DNA of 13,307 nt from Coemansia sp. RSA 922 (Eukaryota > Kickxellomycota > Kickxellomycetes > Kickxellales > Kickxellaceae): contig JANBQS010000697.1 in NCBI GenBank assembly GCA_027577415.1, positions 1 through 13,307 of the forward strand, given 5' to 3'. Within the stretch, counting starts at the first letter, position 1. The number at the start of each line of letters is the position of its first letter. The position numbers and the translations under genes were made by a program. The notes beneath the pieces are model-generated. The model worked only from the letters and a program-made list of their open reading frames with translations, was not told where the DNA came from and did no database searches. Below, piece by piece: positions 1 to 6,638 of this stretch.

Positions 1-117
1 GCTGGCGTCTTTAATTTGAAGACCGCTGTACTCGAGAGCATGGCCAGCCTCCAGCGCGCTGGCTGCAGCCTTATCTTAACGTACTTTACACCCGAGCTGC
101 TAGAGTGGCTCGACTAG
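1..117 (+). CDS. HEM2: 5-aminolevulinate dehydratase (porphobilinogen synthase), C-terminal 38 residues
   Basis: Frame 1 is open from the window edge to a TAG at 115-117. The last 38 residues run from AGVFNLKTAVLESM to LTYFTPELLEWLD. This matches the conserved end of 5-aminolevulinate dehydratase, where the final helix region (FxLKxAVLEsM, then RAG, then a [IL]xxYfTPxlLxWL tail) is highly recognisable. The enzyme condenses two 5-aminolevulinate molecules to porphobilinogen in the second step of heme synthesis and is cytosolic in fungi. The active-site lysines and the zinc site lie upstream, outside the window, so they cannot be checked. The gene is cut only by the window start, and its own stop is intact. 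The assignment rests on a short stretch, but the motif is specific. Confidence 0.85.
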   Translation, partial: AGVFNLKTAVLESMASLQRAGCSLILTYFTPELLEWLD

Positions 118-286
118 CGTGAGAATTGATATCACTTACTTGCTGCATGTATACGTACACTTTAAATGCAGATATTGACTACATACATGATGTGCTTTCA
201 TTGGAGGAACTCAATTCTACACTATGTTGATATAATTGACCAAGGGAAGAACCATTGGGCGCTCACGATTCCCATCTTGCTTCCTG

Positions 287-300
287 AATAAGAGCTTATT
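287..300. terminator. Short inverted repeat carrying AATAAG on both strands, possible shared 3'-end signal
   Basis: AATAAG, a 2-base spacer (AG) and CTTATT form an inverted repeat with 6-base arms. It lies in the 242-bp gap 118-359 between HEM2 (plus, ending at 117) and the minus-strand candidate gene ending at 360. AATAAG is a one-base variant of the AATAAA poly(A) element, and the symmetry offers it to both transcripts. The stem is too short to call on structure alone. The rest of the gap is AT-rich with nothing else I recognise. Confidence 0.25.
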
Positions 301-359
301 GACAGAGCAATAACTATTAGAAATATTGAAAGGTTGGTTGCTTGGTTTAGGCAGATATG

Positions 360-843
360 CTATTCAAACTCTTTGCTAATGACTATGTACCCGAGGTTGG
401 ATTGTTTCTGCGGGTAGAGGTGCTTATGCCTCCATCGACTTGCCATGGACAGATACAGTACAAACCCTGTAAATATGAGCAGCACCTTGACCAGGGCATG
501 AGCATCTCTCTTCCATACATCTACAATTGCGACATGGTCGTGGTTCTGAACTTTCAGTGGATCATCAAGGGCCTTATAGAGGCTGGCGACACTCTGGCCT
601 TGATTATTTAGATCGGTAATAGCGTTGATTTCAGTTCTTTTTTCGGTATGATTGCGTGTTAGAAGCATTGCTTTGTTGGTTTAGACAAGCCCCTATATGA
701 TCGCAGGCATTTGAGATCTGGTGCTCGACAGTTAAAGGTCGACTCCGTAGTAATGCTCCGTACAGTTTCCAACTCGCACCTCCCAGAAATGAAACACCAA
801 AGACACATACGACGTCCATAGCTGCAATGAGGAATGCGCCCAT
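360..843 (-). CDS. Candidate small membrane protein, not recognised; frame broken or split by an atypical intron
   Basis: Two adjacent minus-strand frames look protein-like. The first starts at ATG 843 with a strong hydrophobic segment of about 21 residues (GAFLIAAMDVVCVFGVSFLGG), then a polar stretch ending HQISNACDHIGACLN. The second, one base out of frame, contains QSVASLYKALDDPLKV, a segment VLLIFTGFVLYLSMA and a basic tail, ending at TAG 360-362. A splice from 686 to 599 (88 bp, donor GTCTAA, acceptor TCAAG) would join them in frame into about 131 residues with two membrane segments, but that donor is weak. A frameshifted pseudogene is the main alternative. The first frame stays open upstream of 843 to about position 910, after a TTTTTTGACACAG acceptor-like string, so a further 5' exon is conceivable, although RRP4 begins only 126 bp away. 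No family was recognised. Confidence 0.35.
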
Positions 844-969
844 TGAGCTGTTGGATGGCCCATATTGCCACCCCAGCCAGAATATGCCTGTGTCAAAAAA
901 GTGGAAAAATTAATTACTCAAGCTTCTACAATAATCCTCACTTAATTCTAATCTTTTATTTTACATACA
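844..969. promoter_or_regulatory. Short divergent intergenic region upstream of RRP4
   Basis: This is 126 bp between the candidate minus-strand start (843) and the RRP4 ATG (970). It is AT-rich from 891 on, with T-runs. I see no clear TATA box in the usual place, as is common for a housekeeping gene. RRP4's ATG follows ATACA, which gives a purine at -3. Confidence 0.4.
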
Positions 970-1827
970 ATGGAGATCGACGAGGCACCACAAAAGGTAG
1001 ACATTGCCGCCCGCATTGTCACTCCGGGCACGGCTATCACCAACGATCCTGCGTTTATGCGTGGTCACGGCACGTTCTCCGAGCACGACACGATCTATTC
1101 ATCTGTGGCAGGCGTGGTTGAGCGCATCAACAAGCTTGTGTCTGTGCGCCCGCTCAAGCAGCGGTACGGCGGTGAGATCGGAGACATTATAGTCGGACGT
1201 ATTACCGAGGTAGCCTCGAAGCGGTGGCGCGTGGACGTAAACTCGCGCCAGGATGGCGTCCTCCTGCTTTCGTCGATTAACTTGCCTGGTGGCATCCAGC
1301 GGAGAAAGTCAGAGTCTGACGAGCTTCAAATGCGCACGTTCTTTGCAGAGGGCGATCTAGTGTTTGCCGAGGTCCAGTCATATTTTGCCGACGGCGCGCT
1401 ATCCCTGCATACCCGGTCGATTCAGTACGGCAAGCTGCGAAACGGCACTTTGGTCACTGCGTTCCCTCAGCTGGTGCCGCGCAGCCGCAGCCACTTCCAC
1501 ACGCTTCCATGTGGCGTCGATGTTGTGCTGGGCGTTAACGGCTATATCTGGGTTAGCAAGCATGTGCCTGCATCCAAGGTCGAGGCCAATGCAGAGCTGA
1601 TCTACTCGGACAAGAACGAGCCGATTTCGGACGATGAGCGCGAGGTTATTGCCCGCGTAGCGAACTGCATACAGTTGCTCAACCGGCTGTACGTCAAGAT
1701 CACGGACACGTCGATTATCTTTGCCTACGAGGCTAGCTTGGCCCACTCGGTCAAAGATCTGCTCACGCATGATGTCGCAGTCGAGCTAGCGCAGAATGTC
1801 ATGGCGCGTCTGGAGCAGCAGGCATAG
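970..1827 (+). CDS. RRP4: Exosome complex RNA-binding subunit Rrp4 (EXOSC2 family)
   Basis: The 285-residue product belongs to the Rrp4/EXOSC2 family, one of the three S1/KH cap proteins of the RNA exosome, which guides RNA into the core for 3'-5' processing and decay in nucleus and cytoplasm. The N-terminal domain carries the signature IVTPGTAI, then MRGHGTF at about 30-36. An S1 domain spans roughly 69-152 (GEIGDIIVGRITEV, then WRVDVNSRQDGVLLLSSINLPGG). A KH-like domain follows from about 155, with the family's G-x-N-G loop seen as LGVNGYIWV at 187-195. Length is close to the human protein (about 290) and shorter than yeast Rrp4. It is one uninterrupted exon. The ATG at 970 is the first in frame and starts directly before the conserved N-terminal domain. 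Confidence 0.95.
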   Translation: MEIDEAPQKVDIAARIVTPGTAITNDPAFMRGHGTFSEHDTIYSSVAGVVERINKLVSVRPLKQRYGGEIGDIIVGRITEVASKRWRVDVNSRQDGVLLLSSINLPGGIQRRKSESDELQMRTFFAEGDLVFAEVQSYFADGALSLHTRSIQYGKLRNGTLVTAFPQLVPRSRSHFHTLPCGVDVVLGVNGYIWVSKHVPASKVEANAELIYSDKNEPISDDEREVIARVANCIQLLNRLYVKITDTSIIFAYEASLAHSVKDLLTHDVAVELAQNVMARLEQQA

Positions 1828-2559
1828 ATTAACCACGTAAAAAAAGACAGCAAGAAAAGTTGTATGTAGCTTGAATACGATGATGCCATTTCAACCACTA
1901 TTCACAACATGATTTACTTGATTATCCACATGTACATCAATGAAGTGGCGGCGAATTTCCTTATTTGCTCCACTTTCACAAGGGACATTTCGCGCGCACA
2001 TGTGGCCGAGTGGCAATGAGTTTCAAAAAAGGACTAGTTTTTGTGAACCGCGTTTCTTAGGATCTCCCCTTGGTCACAACACCGTGCCCTTTTGCTCGGC
2101 AGATCGACTGCTCTTTCACACGGGATCTGGAATGGTAACGCCATCCGGTCCTAATAAGGCTCAAGCATGAGCTCTGCTAGCATCGACAATCCGGCGCTCT
2201 GGAGCTTTCACTACTCTTTTTTTGCGGAACATTACACGAAACCGATCGCCAGTCAAAAAGATAACGATCACTAGTCTTCTCCCCCTGCCATTTCTTGCCA
2301 GTAGCCAATTGCAGCTTTGGTGCTCAACCGCTATGCACTCTCGCCATTGGCGCTGACTTGTCCTGGAAGGAAAGCACAGGCGCACGGAGGAAATCTTTTT
2401 TGTTAGTTTTGAGGCGGCGTATACTGCCATATAAAGACTCCGTGCTTTGGCCAGCCCGACTCAAAAATTTTTTTGGCGATAGCTGTCCACTGTCCATATT
2501 ATCTTTTTTTTTCCTTTAATACTCACATTTACATCTAATACTCTATATACAACCTCTCC
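1828..2559 (+). promoter_or_regulatory. RRP4 3' flank and CNT1 promoter region
   Basis: This 732-bp gap has no convincing gene. Its first part is the RRP4 3' flank with an A-rich run near 1838-1857. Closer to CNT1 are a CCAAT pentamer at 2305-2309 and an inverted one (ATTGG) at 2346-2350, then a good TATA element (ATATAAAG, 2429-2436) 124 bp or more before the ATG. T-rich strings follow near 2467-2475 and 2504-2517. The layout is that of a regulated RNA polymerase II promoter. The short open frames in it lack recognisable composition or motifs. Confidence 0.5.
2429..2436 (+). promoter_or_regulatory. TATA box of CNT1
   Basis: ATATAAAG lies about 125-130 bp before the CNT1 start codon. The same TATA-to-ATG distance is seen upstream of CNT2 and ILV2 in this window, which supports the call. 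Confidence 0.6.
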
Positions 2560-4296
2560 ATGGCTTTCGAGTTTATGCCAAGCGCAGAGGTGCAGAGCGG
2601 TCCCAAGCACCGGCTGTCAGGAGATAGAACAACAGGCTCTGATACTGACGAAAATAAGATCCACACTGACGAGACCACCACTCGCAATCTCGCAGCCGAC
2701 TCTTCTGACACAGATAAGACCAAAGCCAAGGTCAAGGCGATTCTCACTAAATACAAGCCGTGGTGGGTCGCAGTTATCTGGGCCCTGCTTACCGCCTTCT
2801 TTATCGCCGGACTTGTGCTCAAGAAAAAGACCCAGACGTCTGATGTACTGCCATTTATTTTCCTCTACGTTTTCGTATCGGGGCGCATTGCGTTTTACTA
2901 CATCCCAACCGAGCCGCTGACTAGCCGCATTGAGCATGTGTGGAACGTCACTAGCGGAGCCGTCGTCGCACGCGTATCCAAGCGCATTCGTTATCTAGTC
3001 GGCGGTGTAGCGCTACTGGCTCTGGTTCTGTCTGTGTCACTGTCGCTGCCCGTCCTTGAGGGAGAGAACCTGTTGCCGCGTATGCAGTCGTTTTTGGGTA
3101 TTGTGGTCATCACTGGCTTGCTGGTAGCTACATCGCGGCACCGTCGGCATATCAACTGGCGTACGGTTATCGTCGGCTACCTGTTGCAGTTCTGCTTGGG
3201 CTGCATCGTCATGAAGACTCAGTGGGGCAGCGATCTGTTTACCTGGCTAGCCAACATTGCCTCTGGCTTCCTTGCATTCTCGCGGTTCGGCGCCGGTCTT
3301 CTCTTTGGACAAGCCGCACTGGACAGCCATGCCATTGCTATAACCATGTTCCCCGTCATTATCTTCTTTGCGTCGTTTGTGCAAGTGATGTACTACTTGG
3401 GCGGTGTACAGTGGCTGCTTAAGCGCATGGGCTGGTTCTTCTACAAGGTTTTGGATACCTCAGGCGCGGAGGCTATTGTTGCTTCGGCCTCGCCGTTTAT
3501 TGGACAGAGCGAGAACACGCTGCTGGTCAAGGACTACTTGGAGCACATGACAAACTCTGAGCTCCACGCCTGTATGACCGCCGGTTTTGCGACGATTAGC
3601 GGATCCGTCTTCCAGGCCTATGTAGCGCTGGGCGTTGACGCCAAGAGTTTGATTACGGCTTGCATCATGTCGATTCCCTGCTCTCTGGCGCTGAGCAAGA
3701 TCCGGTACCCCGAGCGCGAGGAGCCTTTGACCCGCGGCAAAGTGGTTTTGTCCAAGCGCGAAAAGGAAGCCAACGTCCTGCATGCCATGGGCAACGGTGC
3801 TGCTACTGGCGTGCATCTCTCTCTATTGATTCTGGCGACGATTATCGGTATGGTGTCGCTCATCTATGCTATCAACTTTTTGCTGACATGGCTGGGACAG
3901 TTCATTGGCATTCCGGACCTGACCTTGGAGCTGATTCTTGGATATATCTTCTACCCGCTGACGTGGCTGCTTGGCGTCCCCGGAAAAGACGTTTTGTCCG
4001 TTTCGAAGCTGCTCGGCTTGAAGCTGGTGAGCAACGAGTTTGTCGCCTACTCGCAGCTGTCGGGCTTCTCTGGTAGTCCTGCGATAAGGGATACGCTTAG
4101 CGAGCGAAGCATATTGATTGCCGAGTTTTCCCTTGCTGGATTTGCCAACACTGGGTCGGTTGCTCAAGTTATTGCTGCTATCGGCTCTCTGGCTCCTTCG
4201 CGCAAGGCCGACGTCTCGCGGCTGGCAGTGAGCGCGTGTTTGACAGGAGCTATTGCAACAATGATGACTGCTGCAATCGTCTCGATGATTTATTAG
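2560..4296 (+). CDS. Concentrative nucleoside transporter (CNT/SLC28 family), first tandem copy
   Basis: The 578-residue polytopic membrane protein is a CNT-family cation-coupled nucleoside importer, expected at the plasma membrane. About 65 hydrophilic residues precede the first membrane segment (VAVIWALLTAFFIAGLVL). The family landmarks are all present. The first re-entrant hairpin has SPFIGQSEN at 311-319, with Gln316, Ser317 and Glu318 at the positions that contact the nucleobase in the Vibrio CNT structure. GFATISGS is at 342-349. NEFVAY at 492-497 holds the Asn-Glu pair, and GFANTGS at 527-533 gives Asn530 and Ser533, the ribose-side residues. The tail APSRKADVSRL is typical. No intron is evident. 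The start at 2560 is the first ATG after the TATA element and UTR. The nucleoside preference cannot be read from sequence. It is paralogous to the next gene, 548 bp downstream. Confidence 0.93.
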   Translation: MAFEFMPSAEVQSGPKHRLSGDRTTGSDTDENKIHTDETTTRNLAADSSDTDKTKAKVKAILTKYKPWWVAVIWALLTAFFIAGLVLKKKTQTSDVLPFIFLYVFVSGRIAFYYIPTEPLTSRIEHVWNVTSGAVVARVSKRIRYLVGGVALLALVLSVSLSLPVLEGENLLPRMQSFLGIVVITGLLVATSRHRRHINWRTVIVGYLLQFCLGCIVMKTQWGSDLFTWLANIASGFLAFSRFGAGLLFGQAALDSHAIAITMFPVIIFFASFVQVMYYLGGVQWLLKRMGWFFYKVLDTSGAEAIVASASPFIGQSENTLLVKDYLEHMTNSELHACMTAGFATISGSVFQAYVALGVDAKSLITACIMSIPCSLALSKIRYPEREEPLTRGKVVLSKREKEANVLHAMGNGAATGVHLSLLILATIIGMVSLIYAINFLLTWLGQFIGIPDLTLELILGYIFYPLTWLLGVPGKDVLSVSKLLGLKLVSNEFVAYSQLSGFSGSPAIRDTLSERSILIAEFSLAGFANTGSVAQVIAAIGSLAPSRKADVSRLAVSACLTGAIATMMTAAIVSMIY

Positions 4297-4844
4297 TGCA
4301 TCTTGAGATAAATTTGAGTACTGTTTGTATCGTTTTGTTTTTTATATATTCAAAATATGTTTGTTAATCTTCAAGTGCACTTTGATCATCAGACACCAGC
4401 CACAGACTAGCGCCAAGCCCTATATGCTATTGTTTAGGCGATGCGGGTGGCGTAGGGATAGGGCATGTCAAAGCCCATGAGGCAGCCTAGTTTGATTGTT
4501 GGTGGGTCCCAAGGTCAAATACAGCCGCAGGTTTTAACTCAATCTGACAGAAATAGCAGTGCTCCTTGGCGCTTACCATCCCAAGGGCAGAAAACTCCCT
4601 TTGTCTGTCCCCCATGTTTTGTTAGCCAAGGCGTAAAGAACAAGCGAAAACTAAAAAGCAGTGGCTGAAAAGGATGACAAGCTTGTGAAGTTGATAGATG
4701 GCGCCGAAAATATCTTATAACAGACACACGCCTCCTTTGAGTGACTAAACACTGTGTACACACATCTCTTTTCTCTGAGCGCCTTTCATTTACTCATTGT
4801 ATTTCTCTACACTTTTATACTATCCTCTCCACTTTTTACAACAT
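4297..4844 (+). promoter_or_regulatory. CNT1 3' flank and CNT2 promoter region
   Basis: This is a 548-bp gap without a gene. The first 80 bases are AT-rich with a T-run and TATATA, a plausible 3'-end signal for CNT1. Towards CNT2 there is a TTATAA element at 4715-4720, about 125 bp before the CNT2 ATG, and a TGACTAA heptamer at 4742-4748 resembling a bZIP (Yap-type) half-conserved site. It shows little similarity by eye to the CNT1 promoter, although the coding regions are paralogous. Confidence 0.45.
4715..4720 (+). promoter_or_regulatory. Probable TATA-like element of CNT2
   Basis: TTATAA lies 125 bp upstream of the CNT2 start codon, the same distance as the clearer TATA box of CNT1. The match to consensus is imperfect. 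Confidence 0.35.
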
Positions 4845-6587
4845 ATGGATGGACCGATCACCCATCAAGTCAGCGACGACACTACGGATGCCCTCGCAGC
4901 ACCTAATTTATCCAAGCCCGGCTCTCAATTAAGCGCAGAGAAAAACGACGGTGGCCACAGCAGTCAGACCAATATATCGCCATCATTCGAGTCCAAGCAT
5001 GGCTGGGACATTTCAAGACTAGTGCGCAAGAGTTGGAGTCAGTACAAGTTCGTTTGGGTGCTAGCCATTTGGGCCATTCTCACAGGATACTTTATTGCGT
5101 CGCTGGCACTAAAGAGAATGACCCAGCTCTCAGACATCCTGCCCTTTATATTCCTGTACGCGTTTGTATCGGGCAAGATGCTATTTGCATTCATTGGTAC
5201 GTCTTTCCTGACCCGACCGCTTTCAGCCGCCAGTCAGAGCATACAGTCCAGAGCCCAACGCATCCCACTTCGACTACGCTATCTGCTTGGAGTGGTAGTG
5301 CTTGTTGCTATCGTGCTTTCGGTTTCTTTGACTATTCCCGAAAACAATGTCGGGCGCCGCATCGACCGCATGCAGTCATTCTTAGGGATCATAATCATCT
5401 TGCTCGTCATGACAGCTACGTCGACACGTCCAAGAAGCATCCAGTGGCGCACAGTCTATGTTGGACTCCTTTTGCAGTTTTGTCTCGGCTGTATCGTAAT
5501 CAAAACCAAGTGGGGCAACGACTTTTTCACTTGGCTAGCCAGCATGGCCAGCGGCTTGCTAGCCTTTGCCAACTACGGAACCAAGTTCTTGCTGGGAGAC
5601 AGTATTGGCAGTCTCGACATTTTTGTTATAACCGTATTCCCTGCCGTCATATTCTTTTCGGCGTTCATACAGGTCGTACAGTATCTAGGCGGCATACAGT
5701 GGATAATCAAGAAGCTTGGCTGGGCATTCCAACAATTGCTTGGCACGTCGGGTACCGAGTCTATGGTTGCGGCGGCGTCTCCGTTCTTGGGCATTAGTGA
5801 AAATGTCTTGCTCGTAAAGGACTATATCGAACATATGACGTGCTCAGAGCTCCACGCCTGTATGACCGCTGGGTTTGCTACGATTAGCGGTTCGACATTG
5901 CAAGGGTACATTGCGCTGGGTGTCGATGCCAAGAACATTATTACGGCTTGCATCATGTCCATTCCATGCTCACTAGCGCTGAGCAAGCTTCGGTACCCAG
6001 AGACCGAAGAGTCACTGACACGCGGCGTGATTGTTGACCCGCCACGGAACACAGACGAGGCCAACATCTTGCACGCATTAGCCAATGGTGCAGCCATCGG
6101 CATCAACCTCAGCCTGCTGATATCGGCCAACCTTATCGCCATCATAGCGCTGGTCAACTTGATCGACTTTTTGCTGACATGGCTGGGCCAGTTTGTCGCC
6201 ATCCACCAGCTAACGCTCGAGCTCATTCTGGGCTACGTTCTGTACCCGTATGCGTGGCTGCTGGGCGTACCGCACAAGGATATTTTGAACGTATCTCAGC
6301 TGTTGGGCCTCAAGTTCATCACGAATGAGTTTGTCGCATATCAGAGACTCACTGGGGAGACAAATGGTCCAGCATTAAAGATATTGCTTTCGAGTCGCGG
6401 ACTGGCTATTGCAGAGTTTGCACTGTGTGGGTTTGGAAACCTTGGAAGCATTGCAATAGAAATAGGCGTCATGAGCACACTGGCTCCCTCGCGCAAGACC
6501 GATATCTCTCGCCTCGTACTTAGCGCCTGTATTACTGGCAGCATCGCCACAACGATAACTGCGGCGATCGTCTCGATGGTAATGTAA
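4845..6587 (+). CDS. Concentrative nucleoside transporter paralog with altered nucleobase-site motif, second tandem copy
   Basis: The 580-residue CNT/SLC28 protein is strongly similar to the upstream copy. The block from KDY(L/I)EHMT to LSK(I/L)RYPE is nearly identical, whereas the hydrophilic N-termini differ. The frame is open from 4779, but the first ATG in frame is 4845, just before MDGPITHQ, so that start is chosen. Conserved ribose-side residues are present: NEFVAY (Asn494, Glu495) and GFGNLGS (Asn532, Ser535). The hairpin motif, however, reads PFLGISEN where the first copy has PFIGQSEN. The nucleobase-contacting glutamine is therefore isoleucine at residue 317 (codon ATT, 5793-5795), while Ser318 and Glu319 remain. 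The frame is intact, so this looks like a functional paralog with changed selectivity rather than a pseudogene. It converges on ILV2 with only 51 bp between stop codons, so the 3' UTRs probably overlap. Confidence 0.92.
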   Translation: MDGPITHQVSDDTTDALAAPNLSKPGSQLSAEKNDGGHSSQTNISPSFESKHGWDISRLVRKSWSQYKFVWVLAIWAILTGYFIASLALKRMTQLSDILPFIFLYAFVSGKMLFAFIGTSFLTRPLSAASQSIQSRAQRIPLRLRYLLGVVVLVAIVLSVSLTIPENNVGRRIDRMQSFLGIIIILLVMTATSTRPRSIQWRTVYVGLLLQFCLGCIVIKTKWGNDFFTWLASMASGLLAFANYGTKFLLGDSIGSLDIFVITVFPAVIFFSAFIQVVQYLGGIQWIIKKLGWAFQQLLGTSGTESMVAAASPFLGISENVLLVKDYIEHMTCSELHACMTAGFATISGSTLQGYIALGVDAKNIITACIMSIPCSLALSKLRYPETEESLTRGVIVDPPRNTDEANILHALANGAAIGINLSLLISANLIAIIALVNLIDFLLTWLGQFVAIHQLTLELILGYVLYPYAWLLGVPHKDILNVSQLLGLKFITNEFVAYQRLTGETNGPALKILLSSRGLAIAEFALCGFGNLGSIAIEIGVMSTLAPSRKTDISRLVLSACITGSIATTITAAIVSMVM

Positions 6588-6638
6588 CATATAGAGCGTG
6601 TGATATGAATATATTGAAAACATAAAAATGATGCCACT

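Noticed and set aside
2003..2014. TGGCCGAGTGGC, resembling a tRNA A box (Ser/Leu type)
   Set aside because: No B box (GGTTCGANTCC) and no acceptor stem pairing was found downstream.
2161..2430. 89-codon minus-strand open frame in the CNT1 promoter
   Set aside because: It is basic, without motifs or membrane segments, and overlaps the CCAAT and TATA elements.
4797..4844. Upstream extension of CNT2 from a TTG at 4797
   Set aside because: There is no in-frame ATG in the extension; fungal nuclear genes start at ATG, and 4845 is the first one, giving a length equal to the paralog.
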